From Symsagittifera roscoffensis (Eukaryota > Xenacoelomorpha > Acoela > Convolutidae): DNA of 64,000 nt. The notes under the pieces were generated by a model. The model worked only from the letters and a program-made list of their open reading frames with translations. It was not told where the DNA came from and made no database searches. The stretch is taken from assembly GCF_963678635.1 (NCBI RefSeq), contig NC_087066.1, positions 48,519,129 through 48,583,128 on the forward strand, read 5' to 3'. The position numbers were made by a program, and so were the translations under genes. How positions within the stretch are numbered: the stretch's first letter is position 1; every line of letters starts with the position of its first letter. Shown here piece after piece: positions 1-9,658 of this stretch.

Positions 1-3000
1 TGGCGCTAACCACCACGATTGACACTTGTTGATTCTGATCGGGCAACCCCGTGGAGTACAACTCCTCCACGTCCCAGACTAGGATCAGATTCCCGCGTTT
101 AGGGTACCACAACGTCTGCGCCAAGCAGTGGCAAGGATACTCCCCATGGGTTCTCACTATGTTCCTTCGGGTCCGATACCCTGAGGCTCCCAGCAACGGT
201 TCCACTTCCATCAGGATTCTATGTAAATCGTCTTTCTCTTCTATGGTGGGGAATTCAGTGGGTAACGCTCCACTCGCTTTCTGTTTCTGGAACTCACTCA
301 CGTTGCCTTCGTTCAGTCTCATGAACTCTTCACCCACAACGTCTTGCAACTCGCCTTCGGATCTCTTCGGGACTGCCCGAAAGATCTTTGCCAACAAGTC
401 ATATGACCTCTCTGACATTCTGGCCAACCTCACGCACTTTGGCACAGAGAAAAGTTGGTCAACCAACACTTGTTGCGTCCTCGCATCCATCACCACCATG
501 TGCGTAGGATACTTGCTATTACAATACGGCGCTGAGCTTGAACCCACCATATATTTTGAACCAGTAGGTCTGTGATAGGCTTCACTATCCTTCAGATTCA
601 TTTCATTCTCTAGGGCTTCTCGCCAGCCTCCAATCTTTTGCTCTGGCTGTAATGCTCCAGGGAATATTTCCACGCTGAGGGACGTCACTAGCTCATGGGC
701 ACGCTCCAAGCGCTCGAGCGATTCTATCGAACTCGTCATGCTGCAAAATCCCAAGGCTGTGATCAGGTTTACGTCCGTCACCCCATGGCAGTCTGCGACC
801 AACTCCATGGCACTCTTATCTGACATGCTCAATCTTCCGTACAATCGTGCCAGTTGTCGATGCTGCTCGCTTAGCGTAATTAGGCAGTGTCCCAGGTTAC
901 AAACATGTCCTTCCATCCCACTGTGTTGAGCCAAGCATGTGCCTTGCTTCAACCAATTACTCGATGTACCTTCCTCGGACAGCTCCGTGGACGGGTTGCT
1001 CTTCTTCTTCGTCAATCTCATGGCCAGCAGGTGATGTATCATGGCCAGATCATGTGAACTCGCATCATCATCCCGTTCTAACATGACATCCGCGGTCATG
1101 TCCCAGATTAAGCCTGCGTTAGGATGGGGACACCAGGAAGGTTTCATGAGTTCCCACATCACTACTAGACTGGTTTTCAAGGGACCGTCCCAAGAACCAC
1201 AATCAAAACTCACTTGCCCTTTTAGCTCGGGAATCGAGGGCTCGACTACTCGTTCTTCCAAAATAATTCCAAGCTTGGGTTGTTCCACCATCAACATTCC
1301 AATTTCCTTAATCCGTTCAACCCAGAAGTTGAGCACTGTGACTTGCTCGTAGTCGAAGTATGCTTCCCTGGCTTCTTCGTTCACGAAGGGATTATACGCC
1401 ATCCCCGGTATGCCAGACACGTATTGGAACGACTTCAGTTTCCCTAGTGTTGCAAACTCCTTTTGTCCTCTGGCCGCTTCAATCAAGTCTCTGCTCACTC
1501 TCAATTCTTTGTTGGAGTATCTTCTCACCTCTTCCAACTTGCGATAGCTTTCCATATCATTCGACTCCTTGCTTGGCACGGTCAATGGCATCGACTCCTT
1601 GCTTGGCACGGTCAATGGCATGTCCTGATATAGCTCTAGGAGTGCCCTAAGGAAGTTCCTTTCGCAATCAACTCCCTTTTGCCGAACGATCTTTATACAT
1701 TCTCCCAACACAGGAGTGGGGATGCGATCCACCACGAACCTGACAAAGCAAAGGGCATCCTTTCGCTTAGCCCATGCTATCGCTGAATCGTCTTTTGAGA
1801 TCAATGCTCGCAGAGCTTCCATCAATTCTAGCTCCTGTTCTCGTGATTTCGAGTCATTACTGGCTTCATACTCCGCCTTTTTGATGCCCATCAAGCACCA
1901 AGCCAGTCGTACTTGCAGATCAGTTCTCACGCAAGGATGAGCCAGGTATGCTGCCACAGTCGCAGATGCATTCATCGTCTCATCGAAGTATTTCTGGAGG
2001 GCCGCCCTCCAAGAAATCTCTAGCAGTTTTTCCAATCCAATTTCGTTCGCTTCTGATGACATTACTGTGCCATACTCTTTTCGATTGAAGTTAGAGTTCT
2101 CCGTAAGCCCCTTCAAATATTCTTGCATGGCTCTCTTCTCGCTCCAAGCCATCAGGTGCCCTCTCGCGGAGTTCCTCGCTTTCAACATCTCCACATAACC
2201 CCCTGCCGGATCTCCCATGTGGACCGATTCCGGCACAGTTATTCGACTGTACTCGACCACGTCGAGTTGTCCTTCCAGTTTCAACTTGGCCATGTTGATC
2301 CGCGAGGGCCTATAATCTTCAAGTGCTCCAGATCCACATTGACTGATGACTTCCATTTCTAACTTAGTGTCTGCCAGGGTTTGCGCCGTCTTCTTCGATC
2401 TAGTGGCGGTCACGGTCAGACCTGCCAAGAGCATAGGGGGTATCAGATTCTCTTTTTCTCCCCCTGTCAGCGTTGCGCTATCTCCTTGCCCGCTCTCGCC
2501 TGAACGACCTGCGCTCGTTAAAGAGGTCACCACTGCGCTGGCTCTCGACTTCACCACTCTCGGGTTCATGGCTCGACTTCCTGTTTTCCCTTTTAGTCGC
2601 TTCAGCCCTTTCCTGGCTCGTCTGACAGGTAATTTCTTTGTAACATGCTGATCATCGGCACTGTCTTCTGTTACTGACTCGGTCAGAACATCCGACTCCA
2701 TGGAGCTCACTATTTTCTCCAGGACCTCACGCATGATGGGTTGGTTCAATCCCACCTTCATTATAGACTGCGTCCCATATCGCCTTATCACGTCCCAAGA
2801 TTTCTCCATGAAGTTTACTCGGCTCCAGATTGCTCCTGTCTTGCCTTCCAACTCCATTTGATATCTTTCCCATTCTTCTTCTGGTAATGTGCTGAGGAAC
2901 GATATCTTCATTGACTCTTCGATTTTCCTCCTCCTTGGTGATTCATAAAGCAGTTTCTGCGGATCCCTGCTTCGGCACTCTCTAGCCTGGCTTATTGGGT

Positions 3001-3061
3001 CTATCGGAGATAGATCGGCCGACGCCTCCTTTGTGGGAGACATGAAGGACGATGGTGCCAT
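1..3061 (-). CDS. Element ORF3, unknown protein (left copy, C-terminus cut by window edge)
   Basis: The ATG at 3061-3059 overlaps the TAA of ORF2 (TAATG). The minus frame appears open from there to position 1, where it leaves the window; by comparison with the right copy it should stop about 31 nt further on, giving roughly 1,030 aa. I recognise no family. The N-terminal third is Ser/Glu-rich and contains a strongly basic stretch (KKLPVRRARKGLKRLKGK in the right copy) that could bind nucleic acid. The rest looks helical, with Cys/His scattered but no clear zinc motif. No signal peptide or membrane helix is evident, so it is unlikely to be an envelope protein. A 30-bp exact tandem duplication (1561-1590 and 1591-1620) adds ten residues in frame. 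Function unknown. Confidence 0.75.
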   Translation of the reverse strand, partial: MAPSSFMSPTKEASADLSPIDPISQARECRSRDPQKLLYESPRRRKIEESMKISFLSTLPEEEWERYQMELEGKTGAIWSRVNFMEKSWDVIRRYGTQSIMKVGLNQPIMREVLEKIVSSMESDVLTESVTEDSADDQHVTKKLPVRRARKGLKRLKGKTGSRAMNPRVVKSRASAVVTSLTSAGRSGESGQGDSATLTGGEKENLIPPMLLAGLTVTATRSKKTAQTLADTKLEMEVISQCGSGALEDYRPSRINMAKLKLEGQLDVVEYSRITVPESVHMGDPAGGYVEMLKARNSARGHLMAWSEKRAMQEYLKGLTENSNFNRKEYGTVMSSEANEIGLEKLLEISWRAALQKYFDETMNASATVAAYLAHPCVRTDLQVRLAWCLMGIKKAEYEASNDSKSREQELELMEALRALISKDDSAIAWAKRKDALCFVRFVVDRIPTPVLGECIKIVRQKGVDCERNFLRALLELYQDMPLTVPSKESMPLTVPSKESNDMESYRKLEEVRRYSNKELRVSRDLIEAARGQKEFATLGKLKSFQYVSGIPGMAYNPFVNEEAREAYFDYEQVTVLNFWVERIKEIGMLMVEQPKLGIILEERVVEPSIPELKGQVSFDCGSWDGPLKTSLVVMWELMKPSWCPHPNAGLIWDMTADVMLERDDDASSHDLAMIHHLLAMRLTKKKSNPSTELSEEGTSSNWLKQGTCLAQHSGMEGHVCNLGHCLITLSEQHRQLARLYGRLSMSDKSAMELVADCHGVTDVNLITALGFCSMTSSIESLERLERAHELVTSLSVEIFPGALQPEQKIGGWREALENEMNLKDSEAYHRPTGSKYMVGSSSAPYCNSKYPTHMVVMDARTQQVLVDQLFSVPKCVRLARMSERSYDLLAKIFRAVPKRSEGELQDVVGEEFMRLNEGNVSEFQKQKASGALPTEFPTIEEKDDLHRILMEVEPLLGASGYRTRRNIVRTHGEYPCHCLAQTLWYPKRGNLILVWDVEELYSTGLPDQNQQVSIVVVSA

Positions 3062-6000
3062 TAGACTTCACTGAACCGGTATTCTAGCAAGTCCCTTTCC
3101 AACGCTCCTAGATCGGTCTCTCCCGGTTTCTCCGTCTTACTTCCGGTCCCGTCATCGTTATCGTCCTGATCCATCAATTCATCGTCGCCCGCATCAGGTT
3201 TCGGTCTAGGTCCCGAGGGTCCTTGTCGCGCGTCTGTGCCCGAATCCGGCCGAGCCGGTACGGCCATGTCTCCTGCATGATAAAACAATTCATCATCGAC
3301 CAGGAACTCTACCAACTCCTCGCCATGTGGGGCCAGGTCCTCTATCGTTATATATGAGCCTCCTCTGCTCTCCCTTGCCACCTCCAGCATCACCACTTTC
3401 GCTTCTCCTGACCACTTCAGTCTCGATAAGTCATCCGCGGAAGAATATACTTCGTTCCACGTTTCAGCCGAGACCTCTGGTCTCCTGGAGGGTAGTGCTT
3501 TGATCTTTTTCCTGCTCCAGGCATCGGGGAATGAGAAGTCGAACGTATGCGCGGCAGCAACGTTCCAGCTGATGAAGCGCGGCTCCATCCCTCCACTCCA
3601 CTTCAGCATTCTCTTCTCTGCGTCACGAGCTGCTCCAATATGAGGGGCAGTGATGGGAGATGTGACTCCCAACAACATCCTCCTTATCGGTGGATATCGA
3701 TGGCATTGGTCCGGCAGCGGCCTGGACCCAGGAAGCCATGTTTGTTGATTCTCTTTCGCATGGGCATAGGCTCCCGGCAATTGAGGTACTCCCACAGCCT
3801 CTCCTGTATCCTTCACCACTGGTCTCAAATTCCAGAGTTTTGGGTTAAACTGGATGTGGGACAGATCCTCACGGCCCATTCTGCATTTGAAGTGGTTGTT
3901 GAAGTCCATCAACACCCAGCCTGGCTCTGCTATTCTTCCAAACAGCCTATCGTCGCTAGCCAGCTTCCTCAGTTCACTCTGTTCTACCCAATTCAGCACG
4001 GAACAATCCACTACTGAGACCAGGTTGACGTACAACACTGAATTCCTGTACGCTTTAACTTGCACATCCGGGAACGCAAAAGACATCACCGGTCCATACA
4101 CCACTGTGACAAATTCCCTCAGTCCGTCGACCAGAGCCAACGGATCAATCCGCATCATGACAGCTAAGTCTGTTAGTAAGGGCATGCCACAATACTGCTT
4201 ACATTCGCCTGCGTTCGTCGCCACCTTGTCCTCTCCTGTGACGCTTCTGTTCTGTTGCAAGAGGTATTGAAGCAGGAGAGTCCTCCAGTCTTTCATCTTC
4301 TTGAGCGAGGCGGTTTCCAACTGTGCATTGAACTCACGACTGGGTCCCTGTAGTTGTTCAGGGTAACGTAATAGCACAAGCAAATCTCCCAGTCGACCAT
4401 AGGTCATGGCAATCAGAGTCAGGAGTCCGTCCAATCTCAAATCTGCCAACGCTTGGGTAAAGAGGTTCGCCGGTCCTTTCACAAAGTTTTCATGATCAAA
4501 TGTCACGTATAAGGCTAGCACCAGGCCAATCGACAACTTCCTGATGTCTTTGACGAAGCTCGCGATCAGGTTCCTAGATGCCTTCGGATAGCACGTCGAT
4601 AGGAAAGATGGCGTCCATCCCACTCCCATTCCACCCAAGATAGCATCTGATCGTTCATACTGTGCCTTCGTGGCCAGCACGTCAGCTTGGAACTTGTCCA
4701 ACGACATCGTGTTTACGTCTTGCATCAGTTTCAACATCTTGCCTCCAGCCAACTCCCGGGCATTAAGTAGATTCTTCAGATACGCGTGTATCTCTTTAAT
4801 TATTGCCGGCGCATGCTCAAACGCGTCCTCACCCAAGGTGCACAGCCTCGGTGACAGATACAACCATATGTTGTTGTGTGGCTTCGTACGCAAAGCTATT
4901 GCCATGAGGTCCTCCTCTGCTGACGTCATATTCTTTCTGATCATCCTTCCCTGCTCATTCTCTGCATGATCCATCTGTCTGAACCAGAGATCATCAGCCA
5001 CCTGTTGTACTAACAGATGATCGTCACCTACCCCTGGTCTTAGCTTCAGTAATCTTGCGAAGTTGGACAGCTCCAACCCCAGAACTTCATCTAGCACCAA
5101 CCGAGTTGTGCTACAATCTCTGAGCCCCTGTATGGCATTCGAGATGTCAGCCCAAACGGCGGGAAGCTCAGATCGGGACGGATAGTAATTGTCCGGGTCC
5201 ACCACTCTGTTTGGGGCAGGAATTATCACGTTAAATATCCCCTCTGCTATCGTCGTGACCATTGTGTACACAAATTGAAGGGGTTCAGGCAACGCAGCGT
5301 AGCCTGGTGACAATACGAAGATCACCTTCACCACATTCATGGTGAAACGTTGTCTTGCTGCTGCCTCTACCTCGGCCATCGCCGAGAGCAGTGTCATTAT
5401 CGCCTCCCCTATAACTTCGTTACTCGGGATCGATCCATCCGTCAGACGTGACAATAAGCCTCTGCTTTGTAGATGATCATTTGAGCCTGCAACCACTATT
5501 ACCTGCGGCTCCATGCTGACCACTCTCCGTACACTTATCATCATGCCTATCGCCTGTCCCCAGTCCAGTTTAGGCGCCGTTAAGAAAATCACATCGGGCC
5601 AGAATAGAGAACGGGGCGTGTAGAGATAATCGGAGCCGGCCACAACCAGATATTTGGCAGCCTTCATGTCCAAGGGGTCATAAGCTGCAAAAAGGCCATC
5701 GCCTATTGGGGCCTTCAGGTTCCCGTTTCTCTTATCGTCTCCAACCACTGTTGTAGTTCGTAGGTAATCCCTCGAATACTCGCCCGGCGTCTGACCGGGT
5801 GGTTTAGCGAATTGTCTGTACATCTGGTGATGTTTGTTATTGGGCTTGTTCTCCGTCTGGAACTTGCCCTTGCGCACAGGTGGTGTCCTTTCCCGGGTCC
5901 TATCTCGAACGTCGGTGAGCGACCGGGTGTTTAAAGGTCCAAAGGTATTGTCATGAGGTAATCCATCCAGGTCTACATGTCGGAGTGAGGTCGAGGAGCT

Positions 6001-8259
6001 GAATTTCTCCTGCTCTGCTAGCAGCCAATCCACACCCGGTATCCGATAAAGTCGCGACACTGTGGGACTTTCACCGCCAGTCATTCTCATCGCATCCTCC
6101 CGACACGTCAAGGTATTCATATTCAACTTCGCCGACATGTCCGTCTTATACTGACCCCAATGACTAGGATCTGATCTATTCCAAAGCAGCCTGCTGCCTG
6201 ATTTGATCCCCTCCGCTGGCACGGTACTTGTAGACGGTCCTGCTGTCGAAGCAGGATTTGTCGTGGCAGGCGAATCGTTCCTCCTAGACGCGGTCTGGGA
6301 GTTATTCCTGTTGTTCTGTTCCACCGATCTGCCGAGTCGGCTTCCAATCGATTGCTGCCTGGGAGGAGGAGCAGTCCCCAGCCTGTCTCTCACGTTCGAG
6401 CTCGGAGCGACGGTTGCGGCTCCAACCGTCTCCGTTGCCAAGGGCCCTAGACGGTTGGCGAGGGATTCGGGCACGGTTGCCCTTATTCTACTCCCTCCGG
6501 TCGAATTGGTCCGAGCCAAAGAACCGGTCGCCCTCGACTCTTGCTCCGCTTCCCTCAATTGCGTCTGAAACACATCATTAATCCAATGCCTCCCTCGTTG
6601 GGTATTGAAGTGCACTCCATCTTTAGTGAGCGCGATGTGGTCAGTCATGCGCAGCAAATTTTCGAGATCCAGGAGTCGCAACTCGCCAGGGTTGTTTCTC
6701 TCCAGACTGCGGGTCATTTCATTCCACCGCGTCACGTTGCCATTCATGAAATCTGCAGCTATGGTGCCCACCAAAGGATTTGGTGGTATCGTGCACAGGA
6801 TCACGAGTTTGGGTCTGTACCTTTCTTTCAATTCATTCAAGAGACACACCAATAGAGGTTCCCACTTGTTCTCCGGAGTCACGGGGGCTCTCGAGACGTC
6901 ATTGGTCCCCAGCATTATTATTAATGTATCCAAATGATCCTCGCTCTGGAACTCCATCATTTTGATGACTTGAGCCACTGAGGCTCCTCCAAAGGACAGA
7001 ATTGTAGTATGACCATAGACGAAGATCTCATTCAGATCTCTCACCAAACTGTCTCCAATGATCAAATGGCGACTCCCTGGGGGAATTACTTGGTCGTTCG
7101 TGGCGGGGTTCCAGCTCATGTCATTCAGGCAGGCTCGAGGATGCTCGGCTGGCACTTGCGTGAACTGATGACGTGCCATCAGATTCTTCCTGATGTCTAC
7201 CACGCGAGACTTCTCAAAGACTCCACCAGGCGCAGAACACGCTATCGTGCGGGTTGCTCGCTCCGAGCTATTTGATGAATGATCACGACGCTGGGAAGGA
7301 ACGATCCTAGCCAGTGTCCGCTCAGTGCCTCTGTTGATCTCATCCATCGCGGCTCTGGCCACTTGGTTAAATGATTCCTGAAATTGAGGAGCTAGATAGG
7401 TGTCAGAAGGGTCTGGTATCGTAAACCTCTGACTCGAAGCAGACGGTCGTGTCTGCTGAGGAGCCTCGGGCCCCCTTGATGCACGCAAATCCAGAACCTC
7501 AGGTCCTCTCGATGCGCACAGCTCCTGCGCTGTTGTCCTGGGGCGTGTGTCGTTAGATCCCTCCGAGGACCTCATGCTCGCCAGGACTTCCGGTGACACT
7601 TGGCTCACCTTCGCCATATACAGCTCCTTCAGGTGCTTTATCTCATCCTCCTTGTAGGCCACCTGCAGATCTTCAAATTTCTTTTTCCATTCGTCTCTCT
7701 CCCGAGCTATGGCCCTGTACTCCTGAAGTTTGGCACACAGCTCACTCTGATCACTCTCCTTCTTCTCCAGTGTCTCAATCGTCTCCGACGTCTGGATCTC
7801 TATCTCGCTCACTTTCACTCTCTTTAGGGGAGGAGCAGCTGTTGGAGAGTCGACAGAGTGTGACGGGCCTGGCCCATCACGTTGTCTCTTCGCTCCAATG
7901 AGTGGCTGCGCAGGTTGGACGGGCAAGGGCATCTCACCTAGCCGGTGGTCCCTTTGCTCACCTAGTCCTGGCTCACGAGCCAGGTCGTGGCCAGACATCT
8001 CTCCGCGCCTCCATCTCATCAATCGGTTTCGGCCTCTCTCGGCGGTCCCGGACTCACCGAAGGCCAACATCAACACGACTTCTGTAGGGCGATTCCCTCG
8101 ACCCTCTCTTCCCAGTGCATTGAGGAGTGCGACCACAAACATCGCCAACCCCGGGTCTTCTCGTGTAAAATCACAATCGATCAGCCGCTGATAGATCTCG
8201 TCTAGAGTCGCTCCTAGACTCGCTGAGAGGAATTCCATGAGTTCGTTCGTGTCACCCAT
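3061..8259 (-). CDS. Element ORF2: large protein with SGNH/GDSL hydrolase domain (left copy, intact)
   Basis: I start at the ATG at 8259 (MGDTNEL), which aligns with the ATG at 26911 of the right copy; the frame stays open upstream to 8346 but without ATG. The protein is 1,732 aa. After a Gly/Arg-rich N-terminus and a coiled coil (about residues 165-225) comes an SGNH hydrolase: block I IIGDSLVRDL with Ser404, block II FGGAS with Gly424, block III LGTNDV with Asn453, block V DGVHF with Asp547 and His550. All catalytic positions are present. Around residues 870-1040 a second unit shows AGSDYL, AGSNDH and DNYYPSRSEL in the same order, like a degenerate SGNH copy lacking Ser and His. The C-terminal 600 aa are unrecognised; the tail is acidic. 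SGNH enzymes are esterases, lipases or acetylhydrolases; the substrate here is unknown. Confidence 0.88.
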   Translation of the reverse strand: MGDTNELMEFLSASLGATLDEIYQRLIDCDFTREDPGLAMFVVALLNALGREGRGNRPTEVVLMLAFGESGTAERGRNRLMRWRRGEMSGHDLAREPGLGEQRDHRLGEMPLPVQPAQPLIGAKRQRDGPGPSHSVDSPTAAPPLKRVKVSEIEIQTSETIETLEKKESDQSELCAKLQEYRAIARERDEWKKKFEDLQVAYKEDEIKHLKELYMAKVSQVSPEVLASMRSSEGSNDTRPRTTAQELCASRGPEVLDLRASRGPEAPQQTRPSASSQRFTIPDPSDTYLAPQFQESFNQVARAAMDEINRGTERTLARIVPSQRRDHSSNSSERATRTIACSAPGGVFEKSRVVDIRKNLMARHQFTQVPAEHPRACLNDMSWNPATNDQVIPPGSRHLIIGDSLVRDLNEIFVYGHTTILSFGGASVAQVIKMMEFQSEDHLDTLIIMLGTNDVSRAPVTPENKWEPLLVCLLNELKERYRPKLVILCTIPPNPLVGTIAADFMNGNVTRWNEMTRSLERNNPGELRLLDLENLLRMTDHIALTKDGVHFNTQRGRHWINDVFQTQLREAEQESRATGSLARTNSTGGSRIRATVPESLANRLGPLATETVGAATVAPSSNVRDRLGTAPPPRQQSIGSRLGRSVEQNNRNNSQTASRRNDSPATTNPASTAGPSTSTVPAEGIKSGSRLLWNRSDPSHWGQYKTDMSAKLNMNTLTCREDAMRMTGGESPTVSRLYRIPGVDWLLAEQEKFSSSTSLRHVDLDGLPHDNTFGPLNTRSLTDVRDRTRERTPPVRKGKFQTENKPNNKHHQMYRQFAKPPGQTPGEYSRDYLRTTTVVGDDKRNGNLKAPIGDGLFAAYDPLDMKAAKYLVVAGSDYLYTPRSLFWPDVIFLTAPKLDWGQAIGMMISVRRVVSMEPQVIVVAGSNDHLQSRGLLSRLTDGSIPSNEVIGEAIMTLLSAMAEVEAAARQRFTMNVVKVIFVLSPGYAALPEPLQFVYTMVTTIAEGIFNVIIPAPNRVVDPDNYYPSRSELPAVWADISNAIQGLRDCSTTRLVLDEVLGLELSNFARLLKLRPGVGDDHLLVQQVADDLWFRQMDHAENEQGRMIRKNMTSAEEDLMAIALRTKPHNNIWLYLSPRLCTLGEDAFEHAPAIIKEIHAYLKNLLNARELAGGKMLKLMQDVNTMSLDKFQADVLATKAQYERSDAILGGMGVGWTPSFLSTCYPKASRNLIASFVKDIRKLSIGLVLALYVTFDHENFVKGPANLFTQALADLRLDGLLTLIAMTYGRLGDLLVLLRYPEQLQGPSREFNAQLETASLKKMKDWRTLLLQYLLQQNRSVTGEDKVATNAGECKQYCGMPLLTDLAVMMRIDPLALVDGLREFVTVVYGPVMSFAFPDVQVKAYRNSVLYVNLVSVVDCSVLNWVEQSELRKLASDDRLFGRIAEPGWVLMDFNNHFKCRMGREDLSHIQFNPKLWNLRPVVKDTGEAVGVPQLPGAYAHAKENQQTWLPGSRPLPDQCHRYPPIRRMLLGVTSPITAPHIGAARDAEKRMLKWSGGMEPRFISWNVAAAHTFDFSFPDAWSRKKIKALPSRRPEVSAETWNEVYSSADDLSRLKWSGEAKVVMLEVARESRGGSYITIEDLAPHGEELVEFLVDDELFYHAGDMAVPARPDSGTDARQGPSGPRPKPDAGDDELMDQDDNDDGTGSKTEKPGETDLGALERDLLEYRFSEV

Positions 8260-8701
8260 TTCTTTTCGTGTTGATTCTTGTTGTCGTGTCGTGTAATTTC
8301 TTTCTGTCTCCTCTGATTCAGTGTTCAGTAAACAATTTTCGATCAATCAAGATCTAAAAAACAGGTCGCGACTTAGAACCATCATTTTTGGATGCAACAT
8401 CAATCAATTCTTTAAAACTCTCCATTGAAATTCTCTTCACAATTCTGATTTAAAATTTAGCACCAAGGTGGATCGTCCACCTTTATCTTTGTCAGAGTAG
8501 CACGAATAAGCGCTGTCACCTTGATGACACAAACATAAAACATATCATAACAATAACATAACATAAACACATAAACATCACACACCTATACTATCATATA
8601 AAAACCTAATACCTAATACTGTACCTAAAACCTAACCTAAAACTTGACTCTAATTCTTATCGAGCAACTTAATAAAAACCACTTATCGCCGAGCGCAATT
8701 C
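8260..8701 (-). promoter_or_regulatory. Spacer between pol/macro and ORF2 with conserved hairpin
   Basis: This is a non-coding stretch of about 440 nt. Its right-copy counterpart is 26396-26910. A block around a perfect 7-bp hairpin (AGGTGGA, three-base loop, TCCACCT; 8466-8482 here, 26648-26664 there) is nearly unchanged between copies, although flanking AT-rich sequence differs by indels. It sits where a signal for ORF2 expression (splice acceptor, internal promoter or IRES) would be expected. Which of these it is cannot be read from sequence. Confidence 0.5.
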
Positions 8702-9658
8702 TTAGCATATGCTCAGATAGTATTTTTTATGTAAGTAAACCTCTATGTCAGTCTCTGAAAATATCACATGCACAAGAGCGTACAACTCTCTCGGGTGTAG
8801 CTTCCCTCTATTGGGATTATAAACTGGCAACGAGAGAGAGGTCACACCTCTCTCAACCAGGAAATCCCTAAGTCGAGTCAAGGCCAATACCAAGCTCTCC
8901 GGATTCACGTGTTGCCTATCAGTAGCTTTCGTAACCAAAAAACACAAATATTTCCCTGGTATCTGTGATGCAACAGGGGGCAACGCTATCATTCCTCCTA
9001 CACCCGGCCTCTGTTTCCACAAAAACTCGATATTCTTGTACTCTCTTTTAAAGTCGGCCGCTAGTGCTGTTTTGAAGCTTACGTCCGCAGTTATCGCTAT
9101 GGCGCACGTGCGTTCCGTGAGTATGAAATCGCTGTCCGTTATAACGATATTGTTCGAATAGTGGTTCGGGAGATCAAAATACGATTCAAAGATTCGTCCA
9201 AAAGGTGGTTTCTTAGCATTCTCGCCCTCTGTCTCTAGTTCTCCGGTTTCCCTTGCCGATTTCAATTTTTTTATTATGAGATTTTCGGTGTGGGTGAGTC
9301 CTACCCCCACTCCCCGGACAAAAATATCCATCGACGTCCCCGTCGATCGCCCAAAGTCTAGGAGACCGAGGTTGGATTGTGGAACACGTAGAGGACCATC
9401 TGGGGCGACCCAGTTGGACTCGGTATTGTCATGACTGATGTATTTGACGCCGTCTCTATCGACGTCCTGAATCGTCAGGGTCGTCTCTTTTGGATCTGTC
9501 GGCAGATCGTGGAGCCATTCGAGCACGCGCAAGTTTGTTAGTTCTTGCTCATGAGTCTGTTCCGCTTCTGGTTCGAACTCCACTTCCGGTTCTGATCGAT
9601 CGTCGATCCAATCTTGATCCATATCGTTCACAAGGTCGATTTCCCCTAGCATCGCCAC
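8702..9658 (-). CDS. C-terminal pol segment with macro domain (ADP-ribose binding type), left copy
   Basis: The segment is about 318 aa with no ATG at its start. In the right copy the same sequence is in frame with the acidic linker after integrase, so here it is detached by a 1-nt loss near 9658. Residues about 165-310 read like a TARG1/OARD1-type macro domain: a strand with AIAITADVSFKTALAADF, a helix ending FLWKQRPGVGGMIALPP, a strand KYLCFLVTKATDRQ, a helix VLALTRLRDFLVERGVTSLSLPVY, and a final strand. In that family the LxMP..GCG..D loop binds ADP-ribose and carries the catalytic Asp; here it is replaced by LPVYNPNRGKL, so binding without hydrolysis, or loss of activity, is likely. Assignment is by pattern and secondary-structure order, not by search. 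Confidence 0.72.
   Translation of the reverse strand: MAMLGEIDLVNDMDQDWIDDRSEPEVEFEPEAEQTHEQELTNLRVLEWLHDLPTDPKETTLTIQDVDRDGVKYISHDNTESNWVAPDGPLRVPQSNLGLLDFGRSTGTSMDIFVRGVGVGLTHTENLIIKKLKSARETGELETEGENAKKPPFGRIFESYFDLPNHYSNNIVITDSDFILTERTCAIAITADVSFKTALAADFKREYKNIEFLWKQRPGVGGMIALPPVASQIPGKYLCFLVTKATDRQHVNPESLVLALTRLRDFLVERGVTSLSLPVYNPNRGKLHPRELYALVHVIFSETDIEVYLHKKYYLSIC

Noticed and set aside
51-575. Plus-strand ORFs across 1-8,300 (such as the 174-codon one here)
   Set aside because: They are antisense shadows of ORF2 and ORF3, whose frames are supported by motifs and by conservation between copies.
3061-8259. Envelope glycoprotein in the post-pol ORFs
   Set aside because: No signal peptide, no transmembrane anchor, no furin-like site or Cys pattern; enzyme-like motifs instead.
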